Shown: in pieces, positions 59,450 through 64,000 of the stretch
How positions within the stretch are numbered: the stretch's first letter is position 1
How the letters are laid out: every line of letters starts with the position of its first letter
From: Pieris napi
Taxonomy: Eukaryota > Arthropoda > Insecta > Lepidoptera > Pieridae
Length of the DNA: 64,000 nt
Direction: 5' to 3'
Assembly: GCF_905475465.1 (NCBI RefSeq)
Contig: NC_062238.1
Coordinates: 7,048,501-7,112,500, forward strand
Made by a program: the position numbers and the translations under genes
The notes under the pieces: generated by a model
The model's database searches: none
Told to the model about the DNA's origin: nothing
The model's input: the letters and a program-made list of their open reading frames with translations, nothing else

Positions 59450-61040
59450 CTAAACGGACGAGGCCGTATCCTTAACAATTATTATTGTAGATTGTCGATG
59501 CGAATCATAATCTTAAAGTAATCTAAACAGAGCATTATTTTTATAAACGTAAAGGCTTACTGTAAAATAAAATGTGGACTTTTATTGAAGCCTAAATCTA
59601 TATTAAATACTGGCCTAAAACGTGGAGGCAATATGACGGATGATACGCGATAAAAACAGATGACTTTTTTCGAGCAATATGAGTTTGAAATATATCACAA
59701 GAACGTTGAATGGTATGTGATTTTTGCCGATATATAAGTTGGTCAGTTTATTCAATACGTCTAAAGCAGGGTTTGATTCCGGATAAACAAAATTTACTAT
59801 TATAATTTTTGTGTATAATACACAAAAACATATCATAGACAGTTATGATAAGTACCAAAACTAATAATTAGTGAGCTACACTTTAAAATAAATAGTTTCT
59901 TCTTCTATCGCGTTTTGAAATTAAACTACAAAATTGTCTCCGTTAATACCTACTGGATTTGTCATAGTTAAACGCGTTTGAGTTCAGTAAAACGACGGTT
60001 TTAATAATGCATGCCAACGTCAAAAATCCTAAATAAACTTTACTTGGGCAATACGACTTAGACGAGATATTATGATGACCTAACCTTTAATGCTTTAGCT
60101 ATACCGAATTAACTATATCGGTTGAGATTATGATTTATCATCTTATAAGACTGTGCTATATATAACACCGTATAGGATCGTGTATATAAAGTAATACATG
60201 TAACATATAAATATATCTGTTATCATATAAAAATTTAATCAATGTAGCGGTATTTATGCTTTAAAATTGCCTGTCGAAAATTCCCTTTGGGAGTGTCAAT
60301 TGCCTTTAAAAACAGTTTTAAACTTTTACTTCGCTGCATCTGACTCTGTAATGCGCCGATAAGCCCCCGTGTGAAACATGATTAAGGCTGTGAAAGAATA
60401 AACAAGCTTAATATTTTTTCTACTTAAGCAGATAAACATAACATTGTGTTACTAACAATATTGGCCTAAATATTATAAAATCAAATAAAATCAGAGTTAA
60501 TTGCATCATATTGGTAATTATTCTGAAGTCAATATTAAAACAAATCTTTTACATTCATTATCAGTGCCCACATAAAGCGGGTGAGAAAAACTGGCAAGAC
60601 ATTTTTCGTCTTTTTTTTTAATCGTAAATTATTGGTGTATTCATTTGACATATTGAAACAAAATGTAATAATAATATGGTAATGAACGCCTAGCATCAGC
60701 TTGCAAAATAAAAGCATACACTTGCGTTATAGTGAAAACAAACAACGAAGTCGATCAAGGTTAAAACGTGTAAAGTGACTGGATGGATTATAAATAATAT
60801 CACCACATTTATGAGTTGATGCACGACGCATGGCCAGCTACCGTCCACTGTACACATTGCAGTTATAGGTATATATTAGTATGGTTAGTTATAATATTCA
60901 GTCATTTTAAATATTCTACCCCACATGATCACATGTAATCCATTGCATAGACCCATGTAAGGGCATTCTAGTCTCCCCACTATCACCGCCAGCACGGGCT
61001 TCATCACAGAAAGTATCTCACCAGTATAATTGTTTAAAAG
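59450..61040. other. AT-rich stretch
   Basis: No gene or repeat recognised; small minus-strand ORFs at 59615 and 60535 have no motif. Confidence 0.25.
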
Positions 61041-61048
61041 TTGTTTCA

Positions 61049-61070
61049 ATAATATATATATATATATAAT
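61049..61070. repeat. TA microsatellite
   Basis: AATATATATATATATATAAT, about nine TA units. Confidence 0.7.
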
Positions 61071-61131
61071 ATGCTTATAATAAGATGCTTCAAAGGTCAA
61101 GTAACTCCAGTCAATAACTAGCTAAGCCTTA

Positions 61132-61294
61132 GGGCCGATTTACATTATCTTAGTGTTTAGGAGAGTGCTTTAGTACAACTTGAAAGGCAAGTTCTTTAGC
61201 GTAGCGTTTACTAAAGCAAGTAGCGTTTACATGTTTCAACTAAAGTACTATCCTAAAGCACTCTCCTAAACACTAAGATAATGTAAATCGGCCT
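61132..61294. mobile_element. Harbinger-like MITE, 163 bp
   Basis: The inverted ends GGCCGATTTACATTATCTTA, continuing GTGTTTAGGAGAGTGCTTTAG, are identical over about 41 bp. With one further mismatched base at each end, TTA is duplicated at 61129-61131 and 61295-61297. The centre repeats the word AGCGTTTAC. The perfect arms suggest a young copy. Confidence 0.65.
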
Positions 61295-61881
61295 TTAGCA
61301 ACGATCGTTTAGTCGAGTCAAATAAATTCGAAAACTTGCAAAAAAAACACTTATAATTTTTTTTCAACTCTTGTAGGTTACACACACGAATATCTTAACA
61401 TTCAATTGTTTTTGTATCATTAAAACTACAATAAAAAAATTGTGATTTCAAAACCTTTTTGTCTGGACTTGTGTTGGGACCAGAGCTAAATGAAAAAAGG
61501 CGACTTGGAGTATTACTAAAAATATAGTTAAAATATTACGTAACTTGGAAACTAGGTAGAATACTGAAAAGTTTCTATTTTTTAACTGAATAAAGCAAGC
61601 TTTTAGAAATAGTATTAAGTAACATACGTAATTAAAGAATAATAAGTATTTTTAAACAAATATATAAGATAATTTAACTGGCAAGTTATGAAATACATAT
61701 ATAATAAAACAACATTTGCAAATTGATTATATAAGACGTGTCAAATTGTTTTATTAATTTTCAAATAACATTTTGCTAACAAGGGTAGTACATATTTTGT
61801 GACGAAATTAAGGGCGTCATGCTTTTAACTTCAAAACATTTGTTCATCCTTAAGACATAATAACTTTTTATGTATCGTATC

Positions 61882-62085
61882 AAAAAGCCACCGGCCAGGT
61901 CATGTGCATCATAACATTGCAATCCTTGATTCGATCCCCGGCTGTCCGCCAATGGACTTTTTGCCATACACTCGCTCATATGGTGAAGGAAAACATCGTG
62001 AGGAAACCAATATGCTATAGACCCAAATAGGCGGCGGCATGTGTCAGACACAGAAGGCTGATCACCTTTTTGTCTTTTAGTTCCG
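61882..62085 (+). mobile_element. tRNA-derived SINE, degraded 5' end
   Basis: B-box GATTCGATCCC, CCGCCAATGGACTTTTTGCC, GGTGAAGGAAAACATCGTGA and GGCTGATCACC, as at 47931; the A-box region is scrambled. Confidence 0.6.
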
Positions 62086-62399
62086 ATGTAGTTAAACAAA
62101 ATCGAGGTTTTTTCATTGATTCAATAAGTTTAAATTTTATATAAAAAAATACTTTTATCGAATATGCATGAAATTTAAATGTGTTTTTAACACGAAAACA
62201 TCTTCTAGTACAAATTCAGATTTCTTTGGTCATTTACATTTTGTTCATTAAAAAAAACAAAATTTCACAATAGTTGTTGTATAAAATGATAAGACGTGAG
62301 TCAAATAATATAGTTTTGATTGTTTCTTATCGCTGGTCGATAATTTGTCTTTGTTTTTTTTAGTTTAGATGGGAATTTCATCCGTATTTATTACTTTTG

Positions 62400-62630
62400 G
62401 AAGCAGTGTTATGTTGCAGGTTCGAACCCCGGCTGTACACCAACTGGACTTTTCTGTTTATGTGCGCAAACTCGCACGGTGACGGAGAACATCGTGAGAA
62501 AACCTACAGGCATTAGATTCAAAAAGTCGCTGGGATACATTCACGGAAAGCTTACTAATTAAAAAACAAATGATCACGACACAGATACAAAAACCTGAAG
62601 GCCAGACTAAAAAGGTTTTAGCGATATTGG
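62400..62630 (+). mobile_element. tRNA-derived SINE with A-box deletion
   Basis: GAAGCAGTGTTATGTTGCAG jumps straight to the B box GGTTCGAACCC. The body AGAACATCGTGAGAAAACCT and end GACTAAAAAGGTTTTAGCG follow. About 35 bp that includes the A box are missing relative to 47931. Confidence 0.6.
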
Positions 62631-62639
62631 TTTTTAATC

Positions 62640-64000
62640 CTTATTAGTTTAAATATTTTATGTTAAAAGTTTATTTCAAATTAAGAACACATTACTCCTA
62701 TCGTCCCCATAAAGTTACAATTATTTTAAACAGCGGGATACAAAGCCTCGAACACAAAGGCGAGAGATGTAATTTCCTGCTTGTATCAACATTTCCACGG
62801 CATGTATGTAGTGAATGAAAATTTAACGACGTCCAACGCCCACATAAGGCTTTGGCAACTGTAATAGGTATTAGTCCTTAACACTTTGAAGCAGAGTGTA
62901 CTCTGTTTTATATATTTTATTCATATACAGGATTTGTAGTGGAACTGCACTCTGGATTACGCTCCGTACTAAAAACGCGCTTGGTACTTGATATGCATGT
63001 GTGGCATTATAAAATTGTTTCACTTTTTTCAATTTTATTGTATTCATATTTGTACTGTTTTCTGTAAAAATATAAAAGAAAACAAGTTAGCGTAGCACGT
63101 AAAGCTTATAGTCTAGTCGACAAGTTGAAAATGGAACAAAATAGAGATACTACTCCTAAAATTATGTGCGATAGCTCATTGGATCCGGAATGACGTCTCT
63201 TGCGCCTGCTCTGGGTCTACTCATGTCAGACTTTCCTCCATCAGGAGTATGAGAGTTATGGAATAGAGAGTGCAATGTAATGTCCTAATGCCTTCTTGAA
63301 GAACATAAAACAATTGATGGTGGTTTCATTTTTAAATGTCTCCTCTACATAGATAACGCCTTCTTTTTCTAAACCAATGTGTATGCCTAAAAATACAAGA
63401 AAATATGACATCACAAATTTAACACACATATACATACACGGGTCATTCTTCTTTTTAACCTACAATTAGTTGTCTCCACCAATCAGTGAGAAAATAAACA
63501 AGGAAATTACTATTATTTTTTTCTTAATTGTATTTCAACATGCACTGTACTATATGCATAATGGCTATGCACGATCAAATAACAAATATATTGAATAATT
63601 TAATTGTAAAAGTACGTGACAAAGTAGTAAATCCGCGTGACAGAAGTGTATCTCATACAAATTCCCTGTGTCTCCCGCTACCTCAGCTTGCGTTTAATCC
63701 ATAATATTACGAAAAAATTATATGATGACACAAAACATAAAAATATCTTATAGCTCCTAAATATATTGCCTATCATGCAATAGCAACCATTATTTTTTAT
63801 CACTTTTAATAAACCATTTAAAAAATATCAAATACTTGTCTCCTACTGCCTGGTGTTTTATTTTGTAAATTCTGTCACGTGGGTTGTCCTTCGAAATACG
63901 CGTTTGTGCCGCTCGTCTTTGTGGCCTGTGATTGAAGGTTTAGACCTCCTTCCCCCCTTGGTACACTTTCCCCTATGAGATCAAAAGTCAGCGCGGCAAT
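62640..64000. other. Right flank, nothing recognised
   Basis: AT-rich sequence without supported gene, RNA or repeat. Confidence 0.3.

Overview
This window looks like a stretch of a moth or butterfly (Lepidoptera) chromosome. It is AT-rich, its genes are split by introns, and it is packed with dispersed repeats of types common in lepidopteran genomes: tRNA-derived SINEs, 3' ends of non-LTR retrotransposons, short Helitron-like elements ending in CTAG, and MITEs. This placement rests on recognising repeat and protein families by eye; no database was searched. No bacterial genes, CRISPR array or rRNA were seen, and the tRNA-like boxes found all lie in SINEs.

Genes. (1) The clearest host gene is a complete two-exon alpha-1,3-fucosyltransferase (GT10) on the minus strand, 24571-22868, predicted 406 aa. 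(2) A minus-strand gene made of small exons with matching phases runs from 16349 to 3807. It encodes a serine/arginine-rich region, a membrane segment and a coiled coil. There are alternative first exons at 16349 (with its own membrane segment) and 4666, and a chain of phase-compatible microexons further upstream (26.2, 32.6, 35.7, 38.9 and perhaps 58.2 kb) suggests a longer isoform. The fucosyltransferase would then be nested in one of its introns. (3) A two-exon plus-strand gene at 2184-3202 converges on it and appears to be a paralogue: same membrane/coil layout, same intron phase, similar start of exon 2.

Mobile DNA. The best-preserved element is a Ty3/gypsy LTR retrotransposon at 51820-57647. 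It has apparently identical 278-bp LTRs, a 4-bp target duplication, a tRNA-Leu-like primer site, gag with two zinc knuckles, a -1 frameshift site, and pol with protease, RT, RNase H and integrase. Its pol seems to carry a spliced 3' intron holding five 66-bp tandem repeats, and the last exon runs open to a stop inside the 3' LTR. It sits inside an older LINE 3' end. Several PIF/Harbinger-type elements with TTA/ATA duplications occur (652, 3256, 6556, 12337, 61132). The one at 6556 keeps the starts of both the transposase and the MADF gene; the one at 12337 lies inside a SINE. Three members of one foldback family and at least four Helitron-like copies are also present.

Layout. 0-4.7 kb: convergent paralogous gene ends with MITEs. 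4.7-16.4 kb: small exons among MITEs, Helitrons and a SINE. 16.4-22.8 kb: mostly repeats. 22.9-24.6 kb: fucosyltransferase. 25-51.7 kb: LINE and SINE fragments with a few candidate microexons. 51.8-57.65 kb: LTR element. 57.65-64 kb: one candidate first exon, a Harbinger-like MITE and SINEs.
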